NCBI GenBank assembly: GCA_031254385.1
Contig: JAIRUO010000177.1
Coordinates: forward strand, 1 to 14,125
Reading direction: 5' to 3'
Source of the DNA: Treponema sp.
GTDB taxonomy: Bacteria > Spirochaetota > Spirochaetia > Treponematales > Breznakiellaceae
DNA length: 14,125 nucleotides
Below are positions 13,510-14,125 of this stretch, piece by piece (positions within the stretch are counted from its first letter, which is position 1; each line of letters starts with the position of its first letter). The notes below the pieces were generated by a model, which saw nothing but the letters and a program-made list of their open reading frames with translations, did not search any database and was not told where the DNA came from. The position numbers were made by a program, and so were the translations under genes.

Positions 13510-14125
13510 ATGCCAAAACCCCGTTCCCTGTTCCCTGCCCGCAGCGCTCACGCTCGCCTAAAGGCGAGCTACCTTTCTCGAATATTGCGGACTCTTCCTG
13601 CGCTGGAACGTGCGAAATTTTTTCATCTACGCCCCTTGACGGGGCGCAGACAGTGGTTCCCCCACTCCCTACTCATACTCCTTCTTGTTCTTCCGGTATG
13701 CCTCTTTTCCCAAGAAATACCTGACTCTTTTAGCGGTACAATTCCGGAAGCTCTGCTCCTGCCTTTACGAGGCGAGGTTCCCCGCTATCCCAGGGATATG
13801 GTTATTGGGGCATTGGGACAAGGTACAGTGCCGGATGGGGCATGGAGCTTTGCAAACAATTTTATTTCGGCCCTTATGGCAAGGCAGACGGGCAATGCAA
13901 TTCTTGTAAATCTGAACAGTAGATTGGTAGAAAACTACTTTTTTACCCTTGATACAATTAACCCTCTTAAGTATCATCTGGGAAGCGGCCGGATGGAACC
14001 GGACGGAACTTTTTCGTTTTTGGTACGTTTTTTGGGAAGGGAACAGTGGATTGCAGGAGAGTTGTACCTAAGAATGGAAGGGAATAGCTGGCTTTTTGAT
14101 GATTTAATTCTTGAAGAAGGCCGGA
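13510..14125 (+). CDS. exported protein of unknown function, 5' part
   Basis: The frame is open from ATG 13510 to the right edge (205 codons), so the gene continues outside the window. Residues 1-42 are arginine-rich and encoded by repeats and hairpins. A classic signal peptide follows: basic TGRRQWFPHS, hydrophobic LLILLLVLPVCLF, then SQE, where cleavage is likely. This makes an in-frame TTG at 13636 a good alternative start, although it lacks a ribosome site; ATG 13510 is six bases after a TATAAT box and would be leaderless. The mature part (from about residue 66) reads EIPDSFSGTIPEALLLPLRGE and later VIGALGQGTVPDGAW, YFFTLDTINPLKYHLGSG and EQWIAGELYLRMEGNSWLFDD. It is not assigned to a family; the beta-rich pattern suggests a periplasmic or outer-membrane lipocalin-like or scaffold protein, which is only a guess. 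Confidence 0.72.
   Translation, partial: MPKPRSLFPARSAHARLKASYLSRILRTLPALERAKFFHLRPLTGRRQWFPHSLLILLLVLPVCLFSQEIPDSFSGTIPEALLLPLRGEVPRYPRDMVIGALGQGTVPDGAWSFANNFISALMARQTGNAILVNLNSRLVENYFFTLDTINPLKYHLGSGRMEPDGTFSFLVRFLGREQWIAGELYLRMEGNSWLFDDLILEEGR
13523..13537. repeat. period-7 repeat (GTTCCCT)x2
   Basis: Two tandem GTTCCCT units plus one base, just inside the ATG-13510 reading frame. Loss or gain of one unit would shift that frame. Confidence 0.5.
13552..13569. repeat. perfect 7-bp hairpin
   Basis: GCTCGCC-TAAA-GGCGAGC, a stable stem-loop in the 5' part of the terminal gene. No T-run follows, so it is not a terminator for plus-strand transcripts. Confidence 0.6.
13630..13646. repeat. 6-bp hairpin covering the alternative TTG start
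   Basis: CGCCCC-TTGAC-GGGGCG. The loop contains the in-frame TTG (13636-13638) proposed as alternative start of the terminal gene, so folding could affect its use. Confidence 0.5.
13655..13677. repeat. degenerate (ACTCCCT) repeat, inverse of the repeat at 12673
   Basis: GGTTCCCCCACTCCCTACT resembles the reverse complement of the GGGGAGT array at 12673-12700 (GGTACCCACTCCCCACTCCC). It is inside the coding frame and encodes part of the signal-peptide region. Confidence 0.4.

Overview
The window looks like an accessory-to-core boundary of a bacterial chromosome. The most likely source is a spirochete, possibly a gut Treponema. That is an inference from the gene repertoire: a tolC/adaptor/RND efflux operon whose adaptor lacks the coiled-coil hairpin (as in the Borrelia BesA pump), a ComFB-family protein next to an HD phosphohydrolase, and intergenic heptamer repeats. 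No rRNA or other phylogenetic marker is present, so the assignment is tentative. There is no gene-free stretch longer than about 300 bases.

Region 1 (1-3732) is accessory. It opens with the 3' part of drmB (DUF1998, zinc-binding) followed one base later by a complete drmC (phospholipase D-like). These are two of the three core genes of the DISARM anti-phage system, so drmA and the methyltransferase are expected upstream, outside the window. Next come a convergent, strongly acidic protein of unknown function, a von Willebrand A protein with an intact metal-binding MIDAS site, and a co-directional helix-turn-helix-like protein. The last two look like a functional pair.

Region 2 (3732-5189) holds a tRNA-Leu(CAA) on the minus strand, a terminator, a YjbQ/UPF0047 gene (minus) and a divergent TIGR03915/DUF4130 'DNA metabolism' gene (plus). 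The two divergent genes have clear sigma70-type promoters lying almost on top of their start codons, and the plus-strand one contains a palindrome.

Region 3 (5271-10600) is a three-gene efflux operon on the plus strand: a TolC-like outer-membrane channel, a periplasmic adaptor (4-base overlap) and a 1016-residue RND transporter. The transporter lacks the TM4 aspartate pair and the TM10 lysine that carry protons in AcrB.

Region 4 (10629-12649, minus) is a two-gene unit: an HD-domain phosphohydrolase of the dNTPase/SAMHD1-like type, then a ComFB-family protein with a carboxypeptidase-regulatory-like C-terminal domain.

Region 5 (12650-14125) has a hemolysin III/PAQR-type membrane protein flanked by period-7 repeats, then the 5' part of an exported protein of unknown function. 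The 5' end of that last gene is rich in hairpins and repeats, and its start is uncertain.
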